The translations under genes and the position numbers were made by a program. Below the pieces are notes generated by a model. That model had not been told where the DNA came from. It did no database searches and saw only the letters and a list, made by a program, of their open reading frames with translations. From assembly GCA_964023275.1 (NCBI GenBank), contig OZ029918.1, positions 16,489,861 to 16,553,860 of the forward strand: 64,000 nucleotides of DNA, in the 5' to 3' direction. Source of the DNA: Norana najaformis. Its lineage: Eukaryota; Annelida; Clitellata; Crassiclitellata; Hormogastridae. The stretch's first letter is position 1; the number at the start of each line of letters is the position of its first letter. Below, piece after piece: positions 10,796 to 20,409 of the stretch.

Positions 10796-11265
10796 CATAA
10801 GATGATGCAGTGGTTGTTGCGCAAGGCGTCCTGTAGGGCCCTGGTAGACGTCGGTCTGTGTCCATAGTTGACGTGGTCGATTGCCTTGATGAGCTCCTTA
10901 AAAAGAGTTGTAACTCGCCAGTTGTGCTTTGTTGAGCACTCGACGAAGCCACACTTCCACTGCTTCTTGACGACGTTGGCCAAGTCCCGTTTGGCGGTGG
11001 CCACTGGGCCTTTGTCGCCGGCAGCCGTCGGCTGAAGGTCCTGCTTGTTGGCGGCCACGAAGATTGGGACGTCATGCGTGTTGCCGCGGCTATGTAGGAT
11101 CTGGTCGCGTATCGAGCGCACGTAGCCGAAGCTGTCCTCGTCCGTTATGTCGTAGACGAGGAGATAGGCCGAGGCCGTGCGAAGGCCACAGCCCCTGTGC
11201 TCGTTCCATTCCTGCAGGGAGTTGGCCGGAAAACGAACGACGGCTGAACAGTCGACTAGTTTGAC
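10795..11265 (-). CDS. RASL10-like small GTPase, exon 2 (C-terminal 156 residues)
   Basis: The exon follows a TGATTGCAG acceptor and ends at TGA. It joins in phase 0 to exon 1 at 24242-24541, giving a predicted protein of 256 residues. Residues 101-256 include LVDCSAVVRFPANSLQEW, where Ras proteins have DxxGQ; a block AYLLVYDITDEDSF; the G4 motif NKQD (173-176); the G5 motif ECSTK (209-213); and a C-terminal CIIL (253-256). FP(A/V)N(S/T)LQEW followed by the GLR..xAYxLVYDI block is the signature of the RASL10A/RASL10B group. As in those proteins, the switch II glycine and catalytic glutamine are missing, so weak or altered GTP hydrolysis is expected. CIIL ends in leucine, which in CaaX boxes favours geranylgeranylation and hence membrane attachment. 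Vertebrate relatives are membrane-associated signalling proteins; the role here is inference. Confidence 0.88.
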   Translation of the reverse strand, partial: VKLVDCSAVVRFPANSLQEWNEHRGCGLRTASAYLLVYDITDEDSFGYVRSIRDQILHSRGNTHDVPIFVAANKQDLQPTAAGDKGPVATAKRDLANVVKKQWKCGFVECSTKHNWRVTTLFKELIKAIDHVNYGHRPTSTRALQDALRNNHCIIL

Positions 11266-11404
11266 CTGCAATCACACAACCGACGATGATTAGCTGCTCT
11301 GGCCTCATGTGCTATCTGGCACCCGTCGCCATTTTAAAAAAGTGTTACCGTGAAAAGCATTACCAAGATGAAATAATTCAAAATTTGGTTTGATATTACA
11401 CTAG

Positions 11405-11680
11405 ATTGGGCTGGCTTTGCTGAATAACATCTGAAGTGCATCAATTGAATCTCCATAAAAACTGGTTAAGATGAATATTCACACGACTTGGTCATTTGCA
11501 CAATAATCGGCGAACATGACTTAAAACTAGGGCACCAAAGGGACACGTGTTAGGTTTATGTTTTCGTTGAGATGCATCACAATCAAATGGAAAATAAAAA
11601 TATTAGATAGCAAAACTCTACATCAGGACTTATAGTTTTATAGCTAACACTATTGAATATGAATAAGTAAAAAATTCATA
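11405..11680. repeat. Dispersed repeat R2, copy 2
   Basis: Closely matches 5415-5865 (GCATCAATTGAATCTCCATA, AAAACTAGGGCACCAAAGGG and neighbouring sequence) but lacks about 170 bp that copy 1 has after TTTGCTGAATAAC. It lies in the large intron, just inside the exon 2 acceptor. Confidence 0.7.
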
Positions 11681-11814
11681 TAAACCCATTTATGTCATGC
11701 TGCCTTCTTAGGTATTTCTCACAAATTAACTTTTGCGACTTTGTAAGGGTTTTCTCAGACACGATTACAAGTTAGAACTTCTTCCCATTTATCTCACCCT
11801 ATGCCACGTAGGCG

Positions 11815-11867
11815 CACATTTACTAGTTAATAACACTTGCCAGCGTTTTAGCAACAGCCTACGATTC
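11815..11867 (+). repeat. 53-bp direct repeat, left copy
   Basis: Starts CACATTTACTAGTTAATAAC and ends GCAACAGCCTACGATTC. It matches 14029-14081 with two substitutions. The pair brackets LINE D exactly, so it is either an unusually long target-site duplication or the result of a local duplication. Confidence 0.85.
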
Positions 11868-12050
11868 AGGCTTTTGCCCAACCTCTGAACGACATCATTA
11901 ACTGTTCCTTCTCTACTGATATGGTTCCAGCGGATATAAAGATAGCAAAGATTGTTTCGCTTTATAGAGCTGGGAAAGAAACATAATAAATAATTACAGA
12001 CCTATTTTGATCCTTCCGTATCTCTCCAAATATTGTCGAGAAAATTATAT

Positions 12051-12595
12051 TTATCTGCATTCATCTGCTCAAGAATTGATTTTGGCAATGCCGTCCTCGT
12101 AGGCCTAGGATCCTGCTACACTGCACAACTCCAGTCTGTCTTGAATGCTGCGGCTCGCCTGATTTGTGGCATTCCTAAGTTCGGCCACATTTCTTCATTT
12201 ATGCTGGAACAGTTGCATTGGCTCCCAATAAGACAGCGTATTCTCTTCAAAAATCCTGACCCTTGTGCGGAACTGTCTTGTTGGCTGTGCTCCTCTTTAT
12301 CTAAGGGAACTCTATTCCTGGCCGCAGACCACTGCGTTCGTCGGTTCAGGGCGATCTTGCCGTCCCTCTAGCTCGAACTGCCACTGCTCAGCGCTGTAGC
12401 TTTGCTATTGCTGGCCCTGCCTTCTGGAATGACTTACCTGCCGACCTTCGACGGAAGCTTCTCTCCCTCTCTCCCTCCCTCTTCCGTAAGCGCTTGAAGA
12501 CCGTATTATTCCTCAGTTCTGGGATGATGGGCCGGGAGCGCCTCTGATGAAGCTACATTGAAGCGGCGCTTTACAAATTTACGATTGCGATTACG
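12051..12595 (+). mobile_element. LINE E 3' end inserted in LINE D
   Basis: Encodes LSAFICSRIDFGNAVLVGLG, then QSVLNAAARLICGIPKFGHI and LEQLHWLPIRQRI, the same C-terminal region as the longer copy at 20465-21082 on the other strand. It ends with LPADLRRKLLSLSLPLFRKR-type sequence and the tail GCGGCGCTTTACAAATTTACGATTGCGATTACG. It is flanked by ATTATAT at 12044-12050 and again at 12596-12602. Removing the insert and one ATTATAT restores the LINE D codons for EKIIYHRLME, so the boundaries are precise. The element is 5'-truncated. Confidence 0.9.
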
Positions 12596-13195
12596 ATTAT
12601 ATATCATAGATTAATGGAATACTTTTGAAAAATGAATCTGTTATCGCCAAAGCAATATGGCTTTCGAAAAGATCACTCGACTTTATGGAATTATTGGATA
12701 TACAGTGCAAAATTTCTAACTCCATAGACAAACACGAATTCTCCTTAGAAATATTCTTCGATTTGTCGAAGGCTCTGACACAGTGCATTACAAAATTTAT
12801 TAAGAAAAGTTGAACATTACGGTGTTAGGGGTATTAATCACCACTGATTTTCGGAATTTATTAAGAACAGATCACAACGTGTCTATTTCAAAGGCCTCTT
12901 GTTCTCTAAGAAGCCGATTGCTTGTAGAGTATCCAAGGCTCTATTTTGGGGGGTAATTGCTCTTTCTGATGTAATGAAAAGTACCTAACTACCACATCTA
13001 AAATATTTCATTTTATACTGTTTGCTGATGATATACAAAAGGCTCTCCTTTCAGATGAATCTGTAACTGCCTTGTTAGATAGAGCCAACCACGAACTGAC
13101 AACCATCTCTTCTTTGTTTAGAGCCAATAAATGATCCATTAATACTGATGAGACCAATTTTATTCTCTTTTGCGCATTGATTCATTTATACATTT

Positions 13196-13335
13196 TTGAA
13201 GGTACAGTAGATGATGCCACTTGGGTAATCATTATGTAATCCTGTTGTCGCACGCAGCAGAGGTTTGCTGTATGCGACAACAGGATTTCTATGGATGACA
13301 GAATGATTACCCAAGTGGCATCATCTACCTTCAAA
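13196..13335. repeat. Near-perfect 140-bp foldback inside LINE D
   Basis: Left arm 13196-13260 contains GATGATGCCACTTGGGTAAT and ATCCTGTTGTCG; the right arm 13265-13335 contains the reverse complements CGACAACAGGAT and ATTACCCAAGTGGCATCATC. Only a few bases separate the arms. It interrupts the LINE D frame just upstream of GVYMDQHFTW, and its outer ends are LINE D sequence, so it looks like an inverted duplication made in place. Confidence 0.9.
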
Positions 13336-13670
13336 GGTGTATACATGGATCAACACTTTACTTGGAGAAAACACATTAATTATATATAAAAAGCTGACCG
13401 AAAATTATTGCCCTTTCCCGCATTCGTCGTTGCTTCTCAAAGACTAGGCCTACTCTTCAAAGTTTGTTATCTAACTATCATCTAACTTCATCATCTAACT
13501 TCAAATGTGTATACATGGATCAGTTGTTTATTTGAAAAAAACACATAAATTATACATAAAAAAGCTGGCAAAAATTATTATTATGTCCCGCATTTGTCAC
13601 TGCTTTTCAAAGACTACTCTTCAAAGTTTATATTGTTCCCTTGATTTTTCCATATCACGGACTCGAATTA
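13336..13670 (+). repeat. 167-bp tandem duplication within LINE D
   Basis: GTGTATACATGGATCA begins at 13338 and again at 13505; both are followed by ACACATWAATTATA, AAAGCTG, a CCCGCATT-GTC block and TTTCAAAGACTA...CTCTTCAAAGTT. The copies have diverged by substitutions and small gaps. Confidence 0.8.
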
Positions 13671-14028
13671 CCCTTCTTGTCTGAAAGGATAATTTATTAT
13701 ACAAAAACGTACTATCCGAATTATTTTTAAGTTACTCTGGTCTGCCAGCACTAAATGTGTATTTCAAATATTTGAAATACTACGGCTTCAGGATATAACT
13801 AAATTTCAAACTAGCTTGTTTACGTTTCGATATCACCGAAAAATGCTGCCTTGTAACTGTGATCACTAATCTTACCCGGATAGGCATACCGCTGTTCATG
13901 ATTATAGCGCCTGAGCATGATCATTAAATTATCGGACTGATGCTGCATTAGGCCTAGCAGGCTAAAGCAGTCGTCTCTTATATGTTTTGACCTATCTTTA
14001 TAGAATGGTCACGTGGTCACAGAATGCA

Positions 14029-14081
14029 CACATTTGCTAGTTAATAACACTTGCCAGCGTTTTGGCAACAGCCTACGATTC
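14029..14081 (+). repeat. 53-bp direct repeat, right copy
   Basis: Partner of 11815-11867; the two differ at two positions (A/G in CATTTACTAG and in GTTTTAGCAA). It lies immediately after the LINE D remnant. Confidence 0.85.
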
Positions 14082-14380
14082 TTTCTTTTCTTACTTTCTT
14101 CTTTCCATCTCAATATTTTCCTCCTTCCTTCTTTCCTTCATTAATTCCTCCCTTTCATTCTTAGTTTCCTTTTCCCCTTTCTTTCCTTCTTTTTTCTTTC
14201 TTTCGTTTCTTTTTTCTTGTCTTCCATTCTTTCTTCCGTTCGAAATTTTTTTATTTTCTGTCTTCCCGCACAATCTTATAAGACATCGCCGAGTGCAGAT
14301 GGTGAAGGGAGAGAAGGAGGGAGGAATAGAGGAAGTGAGAGAGGAAGGAGGCAGGATGAGTGGTTGGAGAGAAAGGCTTC
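14082..14380. repeat. Polypyrimidine tract followed by purine-rich tract
   Basis: 14082-14270 is almost all C and T on the + strand (TTCTTTCCTTC-type repeats), and 14300-14380 is G/A-rich (GGAGGGAGGAATAGAGGAAG and similar). The two could pair partly with each other. Long frames on either strand here are compositional. Confidence 0.7.
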
Positions 14381-15454
14381 GACTCGGCGCTTGGCGGCCG
14401 TTGCTAATGGCGATCCATGCATTGCATTTAGATTTGACTTGTGTTCGTGTCTTCCGTTCAGCTACGAGGTCCACTGATACAGCCAAGCATGAGTCACCTT
14501 ATGAACCCGAACAGACAGACAGACAAACAGAGGGACAGAGGGAGCGACAAATAGACCTACATTTTGACAAATACTTAGACATACGAACAGATGAATAGAA
14601 GAAGAACTATGCACAGAAAGAGAAAGACAGGCACGAATCGACAGAGGTCATTAGTCAAAACGCAGGCGTCCATGACATGAAACACGGAGGAGAAGGAGAG
14701 CGGGTAATATGCGAGCATCCTCTTCCGCCGACGCCTAACACCCTCCGCTGCCATATCCTTGTCTTTGCAGTCTCTTCTTTGTTTTCCATGTCCTGCAGTC
14801 TGTCATATAATTGATTCGAGTTGATTGGTTTCTGCGCAGAACATGTTCCACAGTCTTAAGGCAGAACACGGCGCTATATTATTGCTGGGCGGATCCTCGT
14901 AACAGACAGACATACAAACACACACCCAAACACATTTGCGTCTATACAGCCGAACCCTCGGGTTATAGGCCTCTATGTATGTCCTAATAAAACGGAAGCC
15001 GTCTTTCTCGTCGACATAAAAACTGCCAAAACAGCTTTATTTGTGTGTTCGAAAATTGAAATCGCCAGCCCGCATCACGAGTTATTTTAGAAGTATTTAT
15101 GGTGAAACATCTTCAAGAACCGAGATACCCGAGCAACAGAGATCGAACGACTCCAGCTGTTGATTGTTGTTTGAAGGAGATCTATTCATCTATTCCAGGT
15201 TATCCAACATACGGCTTACCTGCTAATATGTAGAGTACTTGTGTAAGCAAAATCAATGTCGGGTATCCCATTAGTACCAAAAATCAGCAAGTAATTATGT
15301 GAGTGTGTGGTATCTGATCTTAAATTAGGGAAAAATTATTGCTCGTTAGTGCGCGTTGCGTTGTTTTGATCATTGATGAAATTTTGTTTTCGGCCGCCGA
15401 AGTCTTAGAGAAAATGGCAGTGTGGCCTTTCACTCCAAAAGGTTGGACACCTCC
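14381..15454. other. Unassigned intron interval
   Basis: Contains short GACAGACAGACA-type and AGAC-rich runs near 14510-14560. No coding domain or element ends seen. Confidence 0.4.
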
Positions 15455-15570
15455 GATTTATTTATTTATTTATTTATTCATTCATTCATTCAGAGCATTT
15501 ATATAGCGCCACTTCGAACCTCAGTTGCCACTGTATAGCATGGGTTTAAGTGGTGGCAGATTGTTTCGAT
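15455..15570 (-). repeat. SINE-like fragment with (AATG)n(AAAT)n tail
   Basis: On the - strand GAGGTTCGAAGTGGCGCTATATAAATGC is followed by (AATG)n and (AAAT)n. GGTTCGAAG resembles a B box, and the GGCGCTATATAAATG tail matches the 3' ends of the SINEs and of LINEs in this window. Confidence 0.5.
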
Positions 15571-17156
15571 TCAGGAGGATTCGGGTTCTTACAACTTATT
15601 CATTTTGACTGTTTTGGCGGCTGCTCCTAATTAGGTGTCTGTTGATTATGATCTTTTTTGTCTACGTCGAACTGCGCAGTTTGAATTAGGACCTGTTTGG
15701 AATCAGTCTTGGAAACAGCTTGTTTTCGTGTTGAACTAGGCTCTGGATGAGAAAGCTCTTTAGATGGAGCATATAGGGCCTACTCATAGAGGTATGATTA
15801 GTTGGAGTTTAAGTGTAGTGTACTTTAGGGTGCTGAATATAACGGACATTAGTAAAATGATGTCGAAATTCGCTCGGTGTGCTAACTAGTCATGGGCCTA
15901 TTAATGGACAAAATCTAGACCATTCTTAGCACTTAAACACGGAGATGTTGATAGGCTACCTAAAGATAGGAAATGGGCTTTCGCCAACTATAAATCAGAA
16001 AACAATGAGCCGAGTGACTTAAAAATAGTCTTGAGTTTGAAATCGACCGGATTAGTGCTGCCGTTCCCAGGGACACACAACATATATAGGCCTACGGCTG
16101 ATGTTTTGTGTAATTTTATCCTGACTAGTGTAGAACCCACAGGACTAGCCCGATTTTTATGTACATGGCGAATTCGATCGATGTCTGCAAGCGCAGGAGG
16201 GGAACATATCTGTGTTAATCTTCAAAATTACAGCAGATTTGCTACATGGACAAAAGGCAACACCGCCAGATTTTCTCCTCTGTCCTCGATTTTTACCAAA
16301 TCTCAGACGTTTTGCACGATGCAAAGCGAAAACGTCAGGCCATTTAGAATGCGTTGCAAAACATGAAAATCGTCAACCCGGAGCAAAAAATTGGACCCAA
16401 ATTGCATTTATTAACAGCTGAAAAAAGTTCAGTTCAATCTGGCACCTGCGAAAGGCCGTCGACAGACAGAAGGCCAGGGCCCTGGAGCGAAGGTGCTTTT
16501 GCTCCACCCCATTTTTGACCCTGAAGTTAATATTCGGGTGCGTAATTTTTCCGGACGGACTAAAAGCGTGAGAAGTAAGAACTGTTGGATAGAAGGTGTG
16601 TGGGTGTGACAGCAATGACTCAGTAGGCCTAAACCACGAAAGTCGAGACGACTACCAAGAAAGGTCTTCAGAAATTTTGGTGACACTTGCAATGATTTAT
16701 TGGCTAAGTCTCGACGACTGCAAAAACCGTGAAGATTTTGGGGGACAAAGCGTTCGTTGCTCGGTCCTCCCTCTCGATTGGTAAGTCGGTGTCGGCCGAT
16801 TGATTCAGAGCTCCATATGTGTCACCCGTTAACAATAACACACAGACGCTATCAAATGGATCTAGGATTTTTCTTAAAATCTGTGATGAAACAACACTGC
16901 CGCACGTAATTAGTTAATTAGTTTCTGTGTAACACACTAATTAGTTATTGCATTTGCTGTCTTTTATTTTCTCTAAGCAGCATCTTATTTGCCTTGTGTT
17001 TTATTTTACGCAGGACATCTTTAATGGCATCTTTTTCTGTTAACATATTTTTGACTTAAAGCCTTTCATCACCTCTGCCGCATTGTACAAGACTTGCGCC
17101 AAAATAAAAAGCCATTGACTGAGATTACACACAAGAACAGAACACACGAATTCTGA
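15571..17156. other. Unassigned intron interval
   Basis: No domain recognised in any frame. The frame at 16031-16366 (111 codons) has no similarity I can name. TAGGCCTA-like motifs are frequent. Confidence 0.35.
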
Positions 17157-18232
17157 ACATATGAGCATCTGATCATATGAATGTATTAGCATCCGATCAT
17201 ATGAGCAGCTGATCATATGAGCATCTGATCATATGAGCATATGAGCATCTTATCATATGAGCATCTGATCATATGAGCATCTGATCATAAGAGCATATGA
17301 TCATATGAGTACATGAGCATCTGATCATATGAGTATCTGATCAAATGAGCATATGAGCATCTGATCATATGAGCAGCTGATCAAATGAGCATATGAGCAT
17401 CTTATCATATGAGCATCTGATCATATGAGCATCTGATCATAAGAGCATCGGATCATAAGAGCATCGGATCATAAGAGCATCGGATCATATGAGCATATGA
17501 GCATCTGATCATATGAGCATCTGATCATATGAGCATATGATCATATGAGTACATGAGCATCTGATCATATGAGTATCTGATCAAATGAGCATATGAGCAT
17601 CTGATCATATGAGCAGCTGATCAAATGAGCATATGAGCATCTGATCATATGAGCAGCTGATCAAATGAGCATATAAGCATCTGATCATATGAGCAGCTGA
17701 TCAAATGAGCATTTCAGCATCTGATCATATGAGCATCTGAGCATCTGATTATATGAGCATCGGATCACATCAGCATATGAACATCTGATCACATGAGCAT
17801 CTGATCAAATGAGCATATGAGCATCTGATCATATGAGCATCTGATCATATGAGCATCTGATCATAAGAGCATCTGATCATGAGTATATGAGCATCTGATC
17901 ATATGGGCTTCTGATCATATGAGCATCTGATCATATGGGCATCTGATCATATGAGCATATGAGCATCTGATCATATGAGCATCTGATCATATGAGTATAT
18001 GAGCAACTGATCATATGAGCACCTGATCATATGAGTATATGAGCATCTGATCATATGAGCATCTGATCAAATGAGCATATAAGCATCTGATCATATGAGC
18101 AGCTGATCAAATGAGCATATGAGCATCTGATCACATGAGCAGCTGATCAAATGAGCATATAAGCATCTGATAATATGAGCAGCTGATCAAATGAGCATAT
18201 AAGCATCTGATCATACGAGCATATGAGCGTCC
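17157..18232. repeat. Minisatellite of 16-bp units with higher-order structure
   Basis: About 1.08 kb of GAGCATCTGATCATAT and close variants (GAGCATAT, GAGCAGCTGATCAAAT, GAGTATCTGATCAAAT). The core holds the palindromes TGATCA and CATATG, so GATC recurs throughout. A 40-bp compound unit made of three variants occurs several times. A larger block is duplicated at exactly 240 bp: 17291-17400 and 17531-17640 are essentially identical. Confidence 0.95.
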
Positions 18233-18238
18233 CAGTGA

Positions 18239-19098
18239 TTAATACTCAAGTTCTTTATTAGACCATGAAATGAGTATTTTAGACTGGTGCATGGCAATAT
18301 CACAGACTTTCCCGAAGAACATTTGATAGCTTGGTGATTTTTCTTTTCTTTGTATCAGGTTCATGACAAGGGTTGGCTTTAATGATAAGATCCTTGCCAA
18401 GGTTTTTTGCCATGCAGTTGAAGAATCTGGCAATTAGATGTTCCTTTAGCTTATGGACATTCGAAAATAACAGCAAATGAAATGTTGCTCGGTCCATCAC
18501 TTTAAGGAAGAGTGACCTTAGAGTTGAAGAATGTTAAGACTGCCATTAGATCTACATTGCGACGTAACTACTCAAATACTCGCCAACAATGCATGGCCTA
18601 CATGAATGTGAATTTCGTGGGCTTCAGAAGATCGCCTCTTTTGCTGCTAAGAAATTCTGCAGCTTCTGTCTGTGGTGTTTTTTTAAGTTGTTCTGCGTGA
18701 TCTGGGTTGTCTTCACTGATCAAAAATTCTTTGCAAAAAATTACATCTAGTGGCTTTGGCAATGGATATTTCCACCACTTATCTAGAAGTTGACGAGGGC
18801 ATCACTTGATGTTGGCTCATACTTCAGTGCCCAGACACTTGAAGTGGCATTAGATATTAGGTTTGATTCGCCTTGACAAGGTGAGGCTTCCAGCAGAATA
18901 GCGGCATCAATATCAAAAGGTGAGACACTGAAGAACTTCAATAGTGAGATAACATGGGTTTTGCGGTAACTTTTTAACATCTGCTTCAATGAGATGTAGT
19001 AATTGCATCTGACAGCCCACATAGATTTTCATTATTCTTGGTTGTGTAAAAATCATACTACTGTGCTTTGGAACCGCTCTACACCCCTTTCTACCCAT
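18239..19098 (-). pseudogene. Unrecognised frameshifted coding sequence
   Basis: The - strand gives protein-like segments in shifting frames. Near 18918-19098: KGCRAVPKHSSMIFTQPRIM. Near 18783-18900: ATSSVWALKYEPTSSDALVN. Near 18595-18780: LLDKWWKYPLPKPLDVIFCK, EFLISEDNPDHAEQLKKTPQ and LSSKRGDLLKPTKFTFM, ending in a stop. Near 18240-18500: KLKEHLIARFFNCMAKNLGK, then a stop at 18239. Codon-like composition is much better than in the shadow frames, so this was probably once translated. I cannot name the family; a transposon protein or a retrocopy are both possible. Confidence 0.45.
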
Positions 19099-20409
19099 TG
19101 TTTTTCACTGCAGCAGTAGTACCCGAACCAAAAGGCCGGTTGGCAGTTACCTCATCAGATTCGAGTATCTAGACCTCCTTGGACGGAAATACAGACTGAC
19201 AGAATAAGAACTTTAAGATTCACACAGAACCATTCACAGAGAAAGCGAGAGAGAGACAGGCACCGAGATGTCAACAGGCCGTGAGGCCAAGTCCTTAGGT
19301 GAAGAGGCAGCTGGCAGACGACGAGCAGAGAGATCAAGGCTCGATCACGGTTCAGTTATGGGCCTCTGGATGCTTTCATCGCATACCAGCCCTACACCGC
19401 GCGCGCTTTCATCCTCCCACCTACCTTTTTTCTCCTCCTCCATCTCCTCGTCGTCCTCTTCTTTTTGCACATCTGTTTTCCTTGATTATTAGACACTCTC
19501 GTAAGTTGGTGGTGTATGGTGGCATTTAAAAATTAAAACTCGGCTTACTTTTATCGTCGGCACATAATTTAAGATTAAGAATGAAAGCTTCCGAAAAGTA
19601 GGGAATAAGGCAGATCTATTCAGGTCGAACTTAGCATGCCGATGCGTTGGCTAATTTGAAGCGAACCGCGCAAAGAAAGAGACCAGCTTCTACAACTGAT
19701 ATTAATATCAGCTACTCACGCCATATTGCATTCATTACACTGGTTGTCCATTGGGCAAAGAATTCAGTTTAGAATTCACAAGCCCATCTGTCTCTGCTCC
19801 CTGCTATCCCTTCATGTCAGCAAATATTGAATTAATCGTTCAGTTTGTTCAGATTCGTCTTTGTGACGCCGTTTAAAAGTGAGTCACAGTAATCAAGACG
19901 ACTAGAAACTAAACCTTAAGCCAGTGAAATCAAGACATTCCTAGGTATAAGAGGTGTTATTTTGCGGATGTCTTATACATGAAAGTGAACAGATTTGCAA
20001 AGATATGCAGATTGTCCCTTTCTGGATTCACCTTTGCCTAATTAATGATTGATGTAGCTCCGTCATATTTTTCGCCTTTCAGTTATTTTCAGTGCCAGAT
20101 GCAGCTGGCCTTCCTGTGTCGGAATCTTCATCAGAAGTACTTAAAACATATCTGGGCGAGGTTAAATATTTGTACAGGACAACAACTAATCACAGAAGTC
20201 TTTGTTGTCGAGTGGTTTGGTTTTTGCAAAATAGGCCCACGAACAACGCTGTTTTAATTACCCAATGCCGGTTTAAACTCATGTTGTGTCATTTAAAATG
20301 GTCAATTCTTTTTTTTTACTTCAGTGTGTGAACGTAATTTCCCGCAATTGAAGAAGCCCAGTTTTAAGCGCGCATTTGTATCTGAAATTTACATGACGTC
20401 ACCCTGATG
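19099..20409. other. Unassigned intron interval
   Basis: Nothing recognised apart from a short pyrimidine-rich patch at 19420-19470. A fragment near 20325-20350 (GTGTGAACGTAATTTCCCGC) resembles the R1 repeat head. Confidence 0.35.

Larger units (their letters stand above)
11868..14028 (+). mobile_element. LINE D, 5'-truncated non-LTR retrotransposon with a LINE E insert
   Basis: The left part reads NDIINCSFSTDMVP then KIAKIVSLYRAGK, the fingers of a reverse transcriptase, up to GAGAAAATTATAT at 12050. After the inserted LINE E, the frame resumes with YHRLMEYF and SPKQYGFRKDHST. The middle has IFFDLSKAL (motif A), then FKG...RVSKGS (the usual SQG position), FADDI-like sequence near 13020-13035, and IDKHEFSLEIF. 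Near 13345-13400 the text is GVYMDQHFTWRKHINYI, typical of the thumb region. The tail (13690-13930) has KTYYPNYF and VYVSISPKNAAL-like sequence. Stops and frameshifts throughout; endonuclease missing. It belongs to the same type as the fragment at 32.5-33.0 kb. Confidence 0.7.

Noticed and set aside
11064-11308. ORFs on both strands overlapping RASL10-like exon 2
   Set aside because: Shadow frames of the GTPase exon.
12597-12788. 63-codon - strand ORF
   Set aside because: Antisense of the LINE D reverse transcriptase.
14062-14598. 178-codon + strand ORF and 131-codon - strand ORF
   Set aside because: Both follow from the C/T-rich tract and its complement.
17157-18232. CRISPR array
   Set aside because: Units are contiguous without unique spacers, and the DNA is eukaryotic.
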